DNA from: Clostridium simiarum
GTDB taxonomy: Bacteria; Bacillota; Clostridia; Clostridiales; Clostridiaceae
Assembly (NCBI RefSeq): GCF_018919175.1
Contig: NZ_JAHLQL010000001.1
Location: 1,240,001 to 1,304,000 of the forward strand
Length of the DNA stretch: 64,000 nt
Direction: 5' to 3'
How positions within the stretch are numbered: position 1 is the stretch's first letter; every line of letters starts with the position of its first letter. The translations under genes were made by a program, and so were the position numbers. This document shows, in pieces, positions 16,906 to 26,190 of the stretch. The notes under the pieces were generated by a model, which was not told the DNA's origin, did no database searches, and was given only the letters and a program-made list of their open reading frames with translations.

Positions 16906-17679
16906 TTACTTTCTCAAAATATCTAATGTATGCGCGCTTGCTCCCAACAAATCTGGTCTTTCACAGGTAGAAAAATGATACTTAATAAAAAGTTGAAATG
17001 TCTCTTCATCCATAGCATTCAAAATAGGTCTCATATAATTAGCTGGTCCATCTGCTGCAATTAATTTTATTCTTTGAAGTCTTGATTCATCATTTAACTT
17101 ATTAATATCTTCAATCCTTACATAATCATATAAATCTTTTGGTTCCGATATAACATGAAAATCATCACTAAGTTTCCCATTATCAATACATGCACGAATA
17201 TTATTTTCCTTAAAACCATATGTTAATACACTATATTCATTCATACAGTATGCTACTAAGATGACGCCTCCAACTTTCGTTACTCTTTTTGCCTCTTGTA
17301 GGGCCTTTACTTTATCCTCAAACTTATATAAATGATACATTGGGCCAAATACCAAGGTCATGTCAAAAGTATTTTCTGAAAATCTTGATAAATCTAATGC
17401 TGTTCCCTGCTTTGCTTTTACTGTACTTCCTTTTGATTTTAAAATTCCTAGATTATGCTTCACAAGTTCAATTGCAGTAACATCATATCCTTCATTGGCT
17501 AATTGTACAGAGTATCTCCCTGTTCCTGCACCAACATCTAAGATTTTTGCCTCCTCATTATTTTCTAGATACTCATGAATATACTTCATGGAAGTGATAT
17601 ATTCAACTTGTCCATATCTTCTCGTTAATCTTTTGTCCTCACAAAATTTATTGTAGTATTTTTCTAATTCTATTGTCAT
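16906..17679 (-). CDS. Class I SAM-dependent methyltransferase
   Basis: 257 residues with a standard Rossmann methyltransferase core: AKILDVGAGTGRYSVQLA (motif I, about 40-57), the acidic strand TAIELV, FDMTLVFGPMYHLY (motif IV) and VGGVILVAYC. The GPMYHLY block is shared with small-molecule methyltransferases of Firmicutes. The substrate is unknown. It starts at ATG 17679 with AAAGAG upstream. Confidence 0.88.
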   Translation of the reverse strand: MTIELEKYYNKFCEDKRLTRRYGQVEYITSMKYIHEYLENNEEAKILDVGAGTGRYSVQLANEGYDVTAIELVKHNLGILKSKGSTVKAKQGTALDLSRFSENTFDMTLVFGPMYHLYKFEDKVKALQEAKRVTKVGGVILVAYCMNEYSVLTYGFKENNIRACIDNGKLSDDFHVISEPKDLYDYVRIEDINKLNDESRLQRIKLIAADGPANYMRPILNAMDEETFQLFIKYHFSTCERPDLLGASAHTLDILRK

Positions 17680-17846
17680 CTCTTTATGTTCCTCTTCTCC
17701 AAAGTATGCTATGTTTATATTCCAACAAATATTATACTATAATATTGAAGTTAGGATATAATTTTTTATATTATTTTCTTGCAACCTCTTCTTGTGTAAT
17801 TCTTATAAAATCACAAAAATTCCTATATTATTAAAAATTTTTTCTA

Positions 17847-17875
17847 TAAAAAACACGACAAACTGTCGTGTTTTT
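17847..17875. terminator. Bidirectional terminator
   Basis: AAAAACACGACA and TGTCGTGTTTTT form a stem with a short AACTG-type loop and U-runs on both strands. It would stop the minus-strand S9 peptidase transcript. Confidence 0.85.
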
Positions 17876-17944
17876 CACTGGTGGAAGCGAAACATGGTGG
17901 AGGAAATCCACTATTTCAAACTCTCTCCTTCATTCTTGTTAAGT

Positions 17945-18082
17945 TTATTTTTTATAATCTTCAAAGCTCTCTTCTAAATTATCTATAATTATTTTAAAAT
18001 CTTTGTAGCTAATAATTCTTTCACTAATAGTTAAAACATCATATAAGCCTCTATAAAAATAATTTCTGTTCTTATTAAACAT
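17945..18082 (-). CDS. Possible 45-residue ORF coupled to the S9 peptidase gene
   Basis: The ATG at 18082 overlaps the last codons of the peptidase gene by 8 bases. It encodes MFNKNRNYFYRGLYDV followed by an acidic DNLEESFEDYKK tail. No ribosome site is distinct from the preceding coding sequence, but the overlap would allow re-initiation. It is placed before the terminator, so it is transcribed with the peptidase. It could equally be chance or a decayed C-terminus. Confidence 0.35.
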   Translation of the reverse strand: MFNKNRNYFYRGLYDVLTISERIISYKDFKIIIDNLEESFEDYKK

Positions 18083-20030
18083 GTTTTACAAACCACTCAA
18101 GATTTTGTTCCATTATTGCTTTATGAAGTCCTGGTTTATGTGGACTGTGCTCCATTCCCTTAAATACTACAAGTTCACTTTCCACTTCTAAGTCTTGTAG
18201 TCCTCTGTAGAGTTCATATGCGTTTGGAACAGGCACTCTCTTATCATTATCACCATGTTGGATAAGGGTTGGTGTACAAGCAGTTTTTATATAGGTCATA
18301 GGAGAGGTTTTTGCATATATTTCTGGATCGTTCCATGGCGTCGCTCCTAGATATGATCTAGTAAAGGTTGTTATGTCCGTATTTACATAGTACGTAATCC
18401 AGTTACTTATTCCTGCTCCTACAGAGATTGCTTTGAATCGATTGCTAAAGGTTGCGCAGAAGGCTGAGATGTATCCTCCTTGGCTCCAACCCATTACGCC
18501 AACCCTCTTGCTGTCTATTATGCCCTTTTCTATTAGGTTATCTACTCCTGAAATAACATCCTCATAATCTCCTACCCCAAGCATTCTAAAATTCTCGGTC
18601 AAGAACTTGCTCCCATAGCCTGAGCTTCCCCTATAATTTGGCTCAAGAACAATAAAACCCTTTTCTATAAACTGTTCAATTGGATAAAGTCTATTCATAT
18701 TATGGATGGGGAATGATGCCCAGGTTGGTCCACCATGTATAACTACCAAAAGCGGATACTTTTTATTAGAATCATAATCATAGGGCTTTGATAAAACCCC
18801 TTCTATCTCAAGACCATCCTTGGTGCTCCAGATTAGAAGTTCTTTTTTACTCAATAGTTTGTTCTCGTATACCCTGCTTTCATTGGTTATTTTTACTGCA
18901 TTTAAATAAACTTCAGCCGCCTTATTTTTTTCTATTTTAATATAAGCTATATTTTCACCGTCGGAGGTACTATCTGCCTCAGCTATATAACATTCACCCT
19001 TGCTATAGATTGAAGAGATTTCACCATTTTCAGAAACCATTCCAATTCGATAGTTTGCTCGATCCTGCCAAGTTACAAGGATTCCTTTGCTTGTCCATTT
19101 AATAGGTATAACGCTTCTATCCAATTTAGATAATCTCATTGTGGTTTCTTCTTTTTCAATATCATATACTTCTAAAACAACATCTTCATCAACCTTCCAT
19201 TTGTAATATTCTGGCTCTCTTGGAGTTTTAGCAAATACAATCCTGTTTCCATCTGGAGAGAATGAAATATTTGAACTAAAGCTTCCAGTAATATTGAGTT
19301 CTCTAAACTTCTTAGTGGAGATATCCAATAGATACACCTTTGTTTCTCTATCTCTTATGTCCCCTGTTGGAGTACATATAAGTACAGCTTTCTTCCCATC
19401 GGTTGATATATTAAAACCCTTTATGCTAAAATCCCTAGGATCTGTTATTGCCACTTCAACATCCTTTGTTCCTTCATTTTCACCTTTTTTCTTATTACTT
19501 AGTTCTTTAAATGATTCAATTGCCTCCTCTATTCCTACATAGCATAAATAATCATTCTTATATTCTTTATCAACATATTCAAATTCTCCATAAGTCTCTT
19601 TACGCCTTTTTAACTCCTCTGAATCAGCTTCCGTAGTGGTATAGTATATTCCCTTACCGTCAGGGGACCAGATAAAGTTGTTTACACCTTCCGCAGAGTT
19701 TGTAATCTGAATTCCATTGAACTCGTCAAAGGTTTTCAAAATAATTTGCTTTCTAAGCTTTTCTTTTTCACCCATCTCTGCAATATAGGCTAGATAGTTC
19801 TTATCTGGAGCCCATGCAGGGCTACTGCTTTCAGATTTGCCTGTTGTAATTGGATAATGCTTTTGCCCATCTATTTCATAAACCCATACATGATTTCTGT
19901 ATGCATTTTCAGCCAAATCAGAAGTCCTTTTAACATATGAAACAACCTTTCCTCCCTTACCAATACTTATTGATTGAATCCATGGCATCTGTATTAGCTC
20001 CTCAATTGAAGTATAGCTTGTCTTATTCAT
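18075..20030 (-). CDS. S9 family peptidase (prolyl oligopeptidase / acylaminoacyl-peptidase type)
   Basis: About 651 residues. An N-terminal beta-propeller of WD/PD40-like repeats (about 20-380; repeated PAWAPDKNYLAYIA, FIWSPDGKGIYY, ISFSPDGNRIVF) gates a C-terminal alpha/beta hydrolase domain. Catalytic elements: GVMGWSQGGYIS (Ser), HGDNDKRVP (Asp), GMEHSPHKPG (His), with the oxyanion-side HGGPTW. It cleaves short peptides in the cytosol and lacks a signal peptide. The start is set at ATG 20030 (MNKTSYTS) behind GAGGAA; an ATG 48 bases earlier has no ribosome site. A 63-bp piece of this gene is duplicated at 7253-7315. Confidence 0.93.
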   Translation of the reverse strand: MNKTSYTSIEELIQMPWIQSISIGKGGKVVSYVKRTSDLAENAYRNHVWVYEIDGQKHYPITTGKSESSSPAWAPDKNYLAYIAEMGEKEKLRKQIILKTFDEFNGIQITNSAEGVNNFIWSPDGKGIYYTTTEADSEELKRRKETYGEFEYVDKEYKNDYLCYVGIEEAIESFKELSNKKKGENEGTKDVEVAITDPRDFSIKGFNISTDGKKAVLICTPTGDIRDRETKVYLLDISTKKFRELNITGSFSSNISFSPDGNRIVFAKTPREPEYYKWKVDEDVVLEVYDIEKEETTMRLSKLDRSVIPIKWTSKGILVTWQDRANYRIGMVSENGEISSIYSKGECYIAEADSTSDGENIAYIKIEKNKAAEVYLNAVKITNESRVYENKLLSKKELLIWSTKDGLEIEGVLSKPYDYDSNKKYPLLVVIHGGPTWASFPIHNMNRLYPIEQFIEKGFIVLEPNYRGSSGYGSKFLTENFRMLGVGDYEDVISGVDNLIEKGIIDSKRVGVMGWSQGGYISAFCATFSNRFKAISVGAGISNWITYYVNTDITTFTRSYLGATPWNDPEIYAKTSPMTYIKTACTPTLIQHGDNDKRVPVPNAYELYRGLQDLEVESELVVFKGMEHSPHKPGLHKAIMEQNLEWFVKHV

Positions 20031-20364
20031 AAAATTCCTCAATCCTTTCATTATCATAGGATTTGTGCTCCAAAACAATATTTGGTAATTTTAGCACTTG
20101 CTTTAATTATATAGTATGTTTCAGATTTTTTGAACTATTCAAACTATTTTATTGTGAAAATCTTCAATACTACCTTTATATGTAAAATCCATATCTAATT
20201 CCGATTCATTTTTTCTGTTGCATTTCCCAGATTTTTTTTGATACCTTTATAAAGTATATATCAGTCATTCATGTAATTAGGTTAATTCTAAAACATAATC
20301 TTTTTATACATCATTTAAAAGTTAAGATTAAATTTCTTGGTCTTGATATAGAAGTTAAAAGCAA
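20031..20364. other. Spacer upstream of the S9 peptidase gene
   Basis: AT-rich, with no coding potential recognised on either strand. It should contain the S9 peptidase promoter. Confidence 0.5.
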
Positions 20365-20400
20365 AGAAAAAAGTGCTCCATCCTCGCAAGATTAGCACTT
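20365..20400 (-). terminator. Terminator of the FakA-like small gene
   Basis: AAGTGCT and AGCACTT pair around a 16-base loop. On the minus strand the stem is followed by CTTTTTTC. It lies about 115 bases beyond the stop at 20515. Confidence 0.6.
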
Positions 20401-20514
20401 CTTTCTAGAAAATTTACTTAACTATATTTTTTGTTTTATTCGTCATTTGTATAGCCTTTATTAGGACAAAAATTATAACACCTCATACATATTATACATT
20501 TATCTTAAAATTAT

Positions 20515-20766
20515 TTAACCTTGAAGTCCATTGGCTTGTCGTTCCATATCTTCTATAACAATATCATAAATATCACCTAATGAAGAACAATATTCAAGCA
20601 CTTTCCATGGAGTATTTGTGTGAAAATGTATTTTTATCAATTCCTCATCCCCAACTGCAAGTAAACAATCTCCTTCAATGTTTTTTGTGATATATTCGTT
20701 AATTTCATCTTCCGAAAGATTTTTTCCATCAATTAACAACTGTGTGTCAAATCTGTATTGAATCAT
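20515..20766 (-). CDS. Free-standing FakA/YloV middle-domain-like protein
   Basis: 83 residues. It matches a segment of the roughly 550-residue fatty-acid kinase FakA (DAK2/YloV): YRFDTQLLIDGKNLSEDEI, then GDCLLAVGDEELIKIHFHT, then PWKVLEYCSSLGDIYDIVIEDM. In FakA this stretch follows the ATP-binding DhaL domain. Here neither the kinase N-terminus nor the C-terminal part is present, yet the gene has a clean ATG, a good AAAGGAGGGT site and its own terminator. It looks like a kept, separate gene rather than a truncation. The role is unknown; it might modulate FakA or a FakB fatty-acid carrier. Confidence 0.75.
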   Translation of the reverse strand: MIQYRFDTQLLIDGKNLSEDEINEYITKNIEGDCLLAVGDEELIKIHFHTNTPWKVLEYCSSLGDIYDIVIEDMERQANGLQG

Positions 20767-20805
20767 AATTACCCTCCTTTTCTGTTTTGAAAATTCTTGT
20801 TTATA

Positions 20806-20990
20806 TTAATATCTTTCCTTATCATTTTTAAGTATATACAAATATCCATTTTGCATTTTTTTAGGTATGTCACCTTTAAAACCTAATAGTTGCAATTCAT
20901 CAATTAATGTTATTAAAAAAATCCATGAGATACTATTAATATATTTTCATTAAAATCTTCTACTTTTTTTACAACTATAAATCTATCTCC
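20806..20990 (-). pseudogene. Histidine-phosphatase (phosphoglycerate-mutase-like) fragment, frameshifted
   Basis: One frame reads VEDFNENILIVSHG, the usual C-terminal RHG-phosphatase strand ending in the second active-site His. After a shift of frame the reading continues LIDELQLLGFKGDIPKKMQNGYLYIL to a stop, which resembles the tail of the same family. The N-terminal RHGxT part is missing. Confidence 0.4.
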
Positions 20991-21017
20991 TATTATACAC
21001 TATTACGCGCCTTAAAC

Positions 21018-21039
21018 CAGTTAATGTAACTGCTTTTTT
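21018..21039 (+). terminator. Short hairpin followed by U-run
   Basis: CAGTTA and TAACTG pair around ATG and are followed by CTTTTTTA on the plus strand. No intact plus-strand gene lies upstream, so it may be a relic. Confidence 0.35.
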
Positions 21040-21646
21040 AAATTATTCGTATTATTTTGTATAATGTCATATTCATCAAAAGAAGATTTACAACTTTTTA
21101 AAGAAGATGCTATTAAAATATATACATCGAATTTAAAAATTCTACTAACTATTAATTGTTATATACTAATTTAACATTTAGAATTATTTTTTAAAGACTT
21201 TATTAAATTATCATAACAAGAAACATCTGCCACAGCATAAGGTGTTAAAAACAGTTTTATAAAATCTAGTAAAATCCTTTTCTTGTTCATTTTTCGTTGC
21301 AATAATTGGATTTTTATCAACATAATCTAAGTAGTTAGTGTTATCTATACCATCTAATTTTTTAATTACAATATCCTTTTCCTTAACAGTTACTTCATTT
21401 ATTATTTATTAATTTCTTATTTAATTATACACAAATAAAAGTAAATTAAAAATAAAATTCAATTCTTATACATATATTACTTATTTAGCCTTGAAATCTT
21501 TTAGCTTAGTACTAGAATATATTTCATGAATTTGGACAATTCTTATATTACCCACTCTCCCATCTTCCTTGAGCAAATCTTTTTAACACCCTCTCTTATC
21601 TATTACATATTATATAATCATATAAAAACATATTAGGAGGATGAAT

Positions 21647-22318
21647 GTGATATATTTTTGCCCTATTTATGGCGGATGTTTTGAATGTTTTAGCAATAGA
21701 ATTCTTAACTATAGTAGATACTTCTACCCCAGGCACATAACAGCTGAGGTAACAGATCAAACAATCATAGACAAATGGAATACCGTCTCTCCCCCTCCTT
21801 CACCTGAGTTGAAATCAGTAGCAGTTGATCCCAAAACCAGTGCCCTATTAATATTGGATATGGAAAACTCCATATGTAAAAGTCCTCGCTGTATAGGCTC
21901 TATTCCTAATATTTATAATTTATTGGCTAAAGCTAGAAAAAACCACATGCTAGTTGTCTATAGTCTTATACCTAGAGGAAATCCTATGGATATTTTCAAG
22001 CAGCTAGCACCTTTGCCCAATGATCCCATTGTGAAATCAAGCGTAGATAAATTCTATAAAACCAATCTAGAAGAAATATTACAGAAAAAAGGTATTAAAA
22101 CTGTCATAATTACTGGTTATGCTGCCAATGGTGCAGTGCTCCATACAGCTACTAGTGCTGCTTTTCGTGGCTCTAATGTTATTGTTCCCGTTGACTGCAT
22201 GTCCGCTGATAATCTTTATGCTGAACAATACACTGCATGGCATATGGTTAATAGTCCTGGAACTAGGAATCAGGCAGTGCTAACGAAAGTTAGTTTAATT
22301 AAATTCTTACCATCATAA
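21647..22318 (+). CDS. Isochorismatase-fold hydrolase lacking the catalytic cysteine
   Basis: About 223 residues. The isochorismatase fold is clear from ALLILDMENSIC (catalytic Asp) and the Lys in the IVKSSVDKFYKT block. The usual nucleophile position reads GYAANGAVLHTATSAAFRG, with Ala where cysteine hydrolases have Cys. True isochorismatases of the EntB/PhzD type also lack that Cys, so hydrolysis of a vinyl ether or a non-catalytic role is possible. The first 55 residues (Tyr, Cys and Pro rich) are an unusual extension. AGGAGG at 21635-21640 touches an in-frame ATG at 21641, so the GTG at 21647, six bases away, is the better start. Confidence 0.82.
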   Translation: MIYFCPIYGGCFECFSNRILNYSRYFYPRHITAEVTDQTIIDKWNTVSPPPSPELKSVAVDPKTSALLILDMENSICKSPRCIGSIPNIYNLLAKARKNHMLVVYSLIPRGNPMDIFKQLAPLPNDPIVKSSVDKFYKTNLEEILQKKGIKTVIITGYAANGAVLHTATSAAFRGSNVIVPVDCMSADNLYAEQYTAWHMVNSPGTRNQAVLTKVSLIKFLPS

Positions 22319-22339
22319 AAGTATTAAAAGAATAAGCTG

Positions 22340-22372
22340 AAACCCCTCGACTTTTATTAGGTCCAGGGGTTT
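22340..22372 (+). terminator. Hairpin after the isochorismatase-fold gene
   Basis: AAACCCCT pairs with AGGGGTTT, with extra GAC/GTC pairing inside. It is followed by AATTATAT rather than a clean U-run. Confidence 0.6.
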
Positions 22373-22607
22373 AATTATATCTTTCTAAAATATTCTCCTA
22401 CACATAGGTGATGGGTAATTATATCCCTTTTTCTAAAATATAAACATTTATGAAAATCCCTACCGTAAAACTCAACTTTTCTTATAATATATTATCAAGC
22501 TTCATATATACTTCACCCTTAACTTGAAATTTTTCTTTTAAGGTCATAACGGTACTGACATGATTTATGTGTAATTTTCTAAATTTATACTTTAAGAAAG
22601 TTATATA

Positions 22608-23063
22608 CTACTTTAAACTTAAACTATATAATAATTCACCTTCAACAGTATTACCTGTGTCTTTAAATCCAAAACTTTCATATAATTTTTGTCCAATGTG
22701 ATTTTCTGGTTCAAAGGATAGGAAAATTTCATTGCAATCTTTTAAGTTTTTCATTTCTTCTATAACATTTCTAAGTGCTGCCCTCCCATATCCCTTTCCT
22801 TGATATTTGTAGTCTATCATAAGTCTGCATATTTCATAAATGTTGTCTTCGTAGCAGTATCCATACATTGTAAATCCAACCATAGTATCTTCAGCATATA
22901 CTGCCTTTGTAATCCAGCCTTTTTCAACTTTTGATTGAGCAATAGAAACAGCATTTGAAGCAACAAATTCCTCAATAATAAAATGTTGACCATCCTTATT
23001 GGTAGTTAACGAAATACATTTTTCCCAATTTGATTCATCAATATCTTTTAAATAAATATTCAT
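22608..23063 (-). CDS. GNAT family N-acetyltransferase
   Basis: 151 residues with the GNAT fold: VGFTMYGYC (strand 4), ICRLMIDYKYQGKGYGRAAL (acetyl-CoA pyrophosphate loop, Q-x-x-G-x-G/A) and EPENHIGQKLYESFGFKDTG near the end. The pattern resembles spermine/spermidine acetyltransferases of the BltD/PaiA type, but the substrate is not provable from sequence. It starts at ATG 23063 behind GGGGGGATAAAA. Monocistronic. Confidence 0.9.
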   Translation of the reverse strand: MNIYLKDIDESNWEKCISLTTNKDGQHFIIEEFVASNAVSIAQSKVEKGWITKAVYAEDTMVGFTMYGYCYEDNIYEICRLMIDYKYQGKGYGRAALRNVIEEMKNLKDCNEIFLSFEPENHIGQKLYESFGFKDTGNTVEGELLYSLSLK

Positions 23064-23330
23064 TTTTATCCCCCCATTAATAAAACAATACTGACGCTTT
23101 TACACTATATTGTGAATACATGTACCTAGTATCATATTTTTTGCACATTTTATTAAGCTTAACTGTGTTTTTTTCTTATATCTATTTTTTTAACTTTCTT
23201 TAAAATTCCCTGCATAATCTACAATTTCTAATTAAAGTATACAAGAAAATAGCAAGTAATAATATACAATATTTAATTATAAAGTTAATTTACTTCATTT
23301 TTAATATTTATGTAGTTCTAGCTTCATTAT

Positions 23331-24722
23331 CTACATCTTAGGTATGGTAAAACTAATAGTAGTTCCAGATTCTAAAGCAGATGAGCACTTTATATTCCCT
23401 CCATGGCTCTCTACTATATACTTAGATATAGAAAGACCAAGTCCTGAACCTGATATATTAGTATTCCTATACTTTTCACCTCTATAAAACTTATTAAAGA
23501 CAAATGGTATATCACCTATGCTAATCCCACTACCAAAATCCTTAATATTTACAGTAATTTTATCAATATCATCATCTAACCAAATTTCAATACTTTCTCC
23601 TGCCCTAGAGTATTTTATTGAATTTGCAATGATATTATTTATAACTTGATTTATTCTTATTGTATCTATGAAAATTAACGCTCTCGGTATTTCTCCCTTA
23701 ACAGTTAGCCTCATATTATGAGTAGCTACATCAATAGACAAATCCCCTAAAACCTCCATTAGATAATCATCAGAGTATATTTCTTTTCTTTCAATTGACA
23801 TTTCATTTAACTCTGTTTTTGACTGTTCTAATATATCATCTATTAATTTTGAAAGTTCCTTAGATTTCTTCAATATAATGTTTGAATATCTTTTTATACC
23901 TTCTTCATCCTTTACAATTCTATCTCTTATTCCTTCAACATATCCTGAAATGGATGAAAGAGGAGTTTTTAAGTCGTGTGAAATACAGGCTAATAATTCT
24001 TTTTCATTTCTTTTAAGCTTCTCTTCCTTTTCTTTTGAGTTTATTATTTCACCTCTCATAGCTTCAAAATCATGACAAAACTCTCCAACTTCCCCATGGT
24101 AATCATAGTTTACTTTACACTTATAGCTTCCATTTAATATGGTTTTTGCGCTTTTATGGAGCTCCTTAATTGGTTTTATTATATCTATTTTTACAAATCT
24201 ATTTATCATAAAAGCTAATACTCCTATTAAAAATAAAAGTATCCACAGAGGTAGAAATTTTTCATTTTTATTTCCGCTATTTAACACATTCTGCGGTAAA
24301 TCTATAATTATAATACCTTCTTGAAAACCATTATTAACTAAAGGAGTACTGTATCTAATTAATCCATTCTTTCTATTGTCAAAGGCATTATCATAACCTA
24401 TTTCATTTTCAAGATTTATCTTCTCTTCTTTGTTAAAATCACTTATAGAAGAAAAGATAACCTCTCCTTTTAAGTTTATAACTCCATAATCGTAAAAATC
24501 ACTTTCCATGTAATAGTTATCTTCCTTAAACATTTCTTTGATCAATGCTCTTTGATTTGACGTTTCTATTCTTAATAGGTTAGACTTATCTTCTTTTTTA
24601 ATATCTTCTTTTAAAATCAGAAGAGAATATATCACTGATAATAAAATAAGTAGACATATTAGTCCTGTGAATATACTAATTTTTTTACTAAGGTAATTAT
24701 CTCTTACTCTGCTATCTCCCAC
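23331..24722 (-). CDS. Two-component sensor histidine kinase
   Basis: 463 residues. Membrane helix 1 (about 15-35), an extracytoplasmic domain of about 120 residues, helix 2 (about 158-178), a HAMP-like linker, then the HisKA domain with CISHDLKTPLSSISGY (phospho-accepting His). The ATPase domain has INNIIANSIKYS (N box), DFGSGIS (G1) and GSGLGLSISKYI (G2). The GTG start lies inside the end of the response regulator gene (19-base overlap), so translation is coupled. It senses an unknown external signal and pairs with the regulator and ABC transporter next to it, as in peptide-antibiotic detoxification modules. Confidence 0.92.
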   Translation of the reverse strand: MGDSRVRDNYLSKKISIFTGLICLLILLSVIYSLLILKEDIKKEDKSNLLRIETSNQRALIKEMFKEDNYYMESDFYDYGVINLKGEVIFSSISDFNKEEKINLENEIGYDNAFDNRKNGLIRYSTPLVNNGFQEGIIIIDLPQNVLNSGNKNEKFLPLWILLFLIGVLAFMINRFVKIDIIKPIKELHKSAKTILNGSYKCKVNYDYHGEVGEFCHDFEAMRGEIINSKEKEEKLKRNEKELLACISHDLKTPLSSISGYVEGIRDRIVKDEEGIKRYSNIILKKSKELSKLIDDILEQSKTELNEMSIERKEIYSDDYLMEVLGDLSIDVATHNMRLTVKGEIPRALIFIDTIRINQVINNIIANSIKYSRAGESIEIWLDDDIDKITVNIKDFGSGISIGDIPFVFNKFYRGEKYRNTNISGSGLGLSISKYIVESHGGNIKCSSALESGTTISFTIPKM

Positions 24723-25390
24723 TTATATCCTACTCCCCATATTGTCTTTATTGATCTTTCACCGTATTCTCCAAGTTTCTCTCTTAATCTTTTAACGTAC
24801 ACAGCTATGGTATTTTCATCCATATACTCACTGTACCCCCATACACTTTCATATATCTGAGATTTTGAAAATACTTGAGAAGGATTAGATGTGAAAAAAT
24901 CTAATATTTGAAATTCCTTAGAAGTCAGTGGTACTTCCTGATTATATAATATAGCCTTATATGCCTTAGAATCTACTATTAAATCACCAAATTGTTTTAC
25001 ATCTGATGGTATATCACTGGAAAATGAAGTATACCTTCTTATATGAGCTTTCACCCTTGCTACTAATTCCATTGGAGAAAATGGCTTTGTCATATAGTCA
25101 TCTGCCCCTACTCCTAATGCTAGTATCTTATCCATCTCTCCACTTTTAGCCGATAGCATAAGTATTGGCATTTTGGATATTCTCCTTATTCTTTTACAAA
25201 CTTCAACACCATCTAAAAGTGGGAGCATAATATCTAAAATAATGAGCTTTATCATAGGATCATTGGCTAAGTTTACTCCTTTTAAGCCATCATTAGCTAT
25301 TAACACTTGAAATCCATCTATTTCTAAATAGTCTTTTATTAAGTTTCCTAAATCATTATCATCTTCAATGACTAAAATTTTATCACCCAT
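24704..25390 (-). CDS. OmpR/PhoB-family response regulator
   Basis: About 228 residues. A receiver domain (about 3-115) carries VIEDDND acidic residues, LIILDIMLPLLDG with the phospho-Asp, and KPFSPMELVARV with the conserved Lys. A winged-helix DNA-binding domain follows (about 130-225; VPLTSKEFQILDFF, AVYVKRLREKLGEY, IKTIWGVGYKWE). The start is placed at ATG 25390 behind GGGGGTGAG; the longer GTG frame overlaps that site. It is 33 bases downstream of the ABC ATPase gene and probably controls it. Confidence 0.95.
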   Translation of the reverse strand: MGDKILVIEDDNDLGNLIKDYLEIDGFQVLIANDGLKGVNLANDPMIKLIILDIMLPLLDGVEVCKRIRRISKMPILMLSAKSGEMDKILALGVGADDYMTKPFSPMELVARVKAHIRRYTSFSSDIPSDVKQFGDLIVDSKAYKAILYNQEVPLTSKEFQILDFFTSNPSQVFSKSQIYESVWGYSEYMDENTIAVYVKRLREKLGEYGERSIKTIWGVGYKWEIAE

Positions 25391-25423
25391 TTTACTCACC
25401 CCCACTTTAATTATATCATTATT

Positions 25424-26179
25424 TTACCAACCCCTACTTTTTATAAATTCAAATATCTTTTTTTCTCTACTATCTGAATCTTTTTCATTGTATTTTCCAA
25501 GAGATAAATCTCCATCAATTCTTCCATCCTTCAAATAAATCAATCTACTTGCTCTTGAAGCTGCCTTTAAATCATGGGTTACCATCACTATGGATTGTCC
25601 CTCTTCATTTAATTCAGTAAGTATATCTAGTACCTTAGCTCCTGTTGAGGAATTAAGTGCTCCCGTTGGTTCATCACCGAAAATTATCTTAGGATTGTTT
25701 ATTAATGCTCTAGCAATTGCAACCCTTTGCTGTTGTCCTCCTGATATTTCTGAAGGATATTTATTTTCTATATCTTTTAGTTCTAACTTATTTAATAGTT
25801 CATCTGTTTTTTTGTTTATATTCTTCTTATCCTTATTGTTTAGATAACCACAATAAGTAACATTTTCTCTTATAGTTAAATCATAAAGTAAATTTATACT
25901 TTGAAAAACAAAGGATATATCTTTATTTCTAATACTGGTAGCTTCTTTTTCACCTATATTGGTTATATCTTTTCCTAAAAGTTCAACGCTACCTGCACTT
26001 GGCTTATCCATAGTACTAATAGAATATAACAATGTGGATTTTCCAGAACCTGAACTACCCATTATTACGGTAAAATCGCTTTCATATATATCTAAGTTAA
26101 TATTTTTTAATACATTATTTGATGTTTTTCCTAAAATAAAGGATTTACATAATCCATTTGCCTTGATAATACTTTCCAT
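25424..26179 (-). CDS. ABC transporter ATP-binding protein (BceA/MacB type)
   Basis: 251 residues with GSSGSGKSTLL (Walker A), the Q-loop at SFVFQSINLLYDLTI, SGGQQQRVAIARAL (ABC signature), IIFGDEPTGALNSSTG (Walker B, D-loop) and a VMVTHDLKAA His switch. The NLLYDLTIRENV region is typical of the 3.A.1.122-134 groups that partner FtsX-type permeases. It lies 11 bases after the permease gene and 33 bases before the regulator gene, forming one operon. Confidence 0.95.
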   Translation of the reverse strand: MESIIKANGLCKSFILGKTSNNVLKNINLDIYESDFTVIMGSSGSGKSTLLYSISTMDKPSAGSVELLGKDITNIGEKEATSIRNKDISFVFQSINLLYDLTIRENVTYCGYLNNKDKKNINKKTDELLNKLELKDIENKYPSEISGGQQQRVAIARALINNPKIIFGDEPTGALNSSTGAKVLDILTELNEEGQSIVMVTHDLKAASRASRLIYLKDGRIDGDLSLGKYNEKDSDSREKKIFEFIKSRGW

Positions 26180-26190
26180 CTCTTCTCCCC

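Larger units (their letters stand above)
20767..21646. other. Decayed intergenic region
   Basis: About 870 bases without an intact gene. It contains a histidine-phosphatase fragment (20806-20990), a small hairpin (21018-21039), and on the minus strand a 39-codon frame at 21171-21290 (MNKKRILLDFIKLFLTPY...) with no ribosome site. Just upstream of that frame is another short protein-like stretch (VKEKDIVIKKLDGIDNTNY). The last 60 bases carry the promoter and ribosome site of the isochorismatase-fold gene. Confidence 0.5.

Noticed and set aside
17876..17930. tRNA-like 3' end (CGCTTCCACCA on the minus strand) next to a terminator
   Set aside because: No matching acceptor strand, D-arm or anticodon arm upstream; at most a relic.
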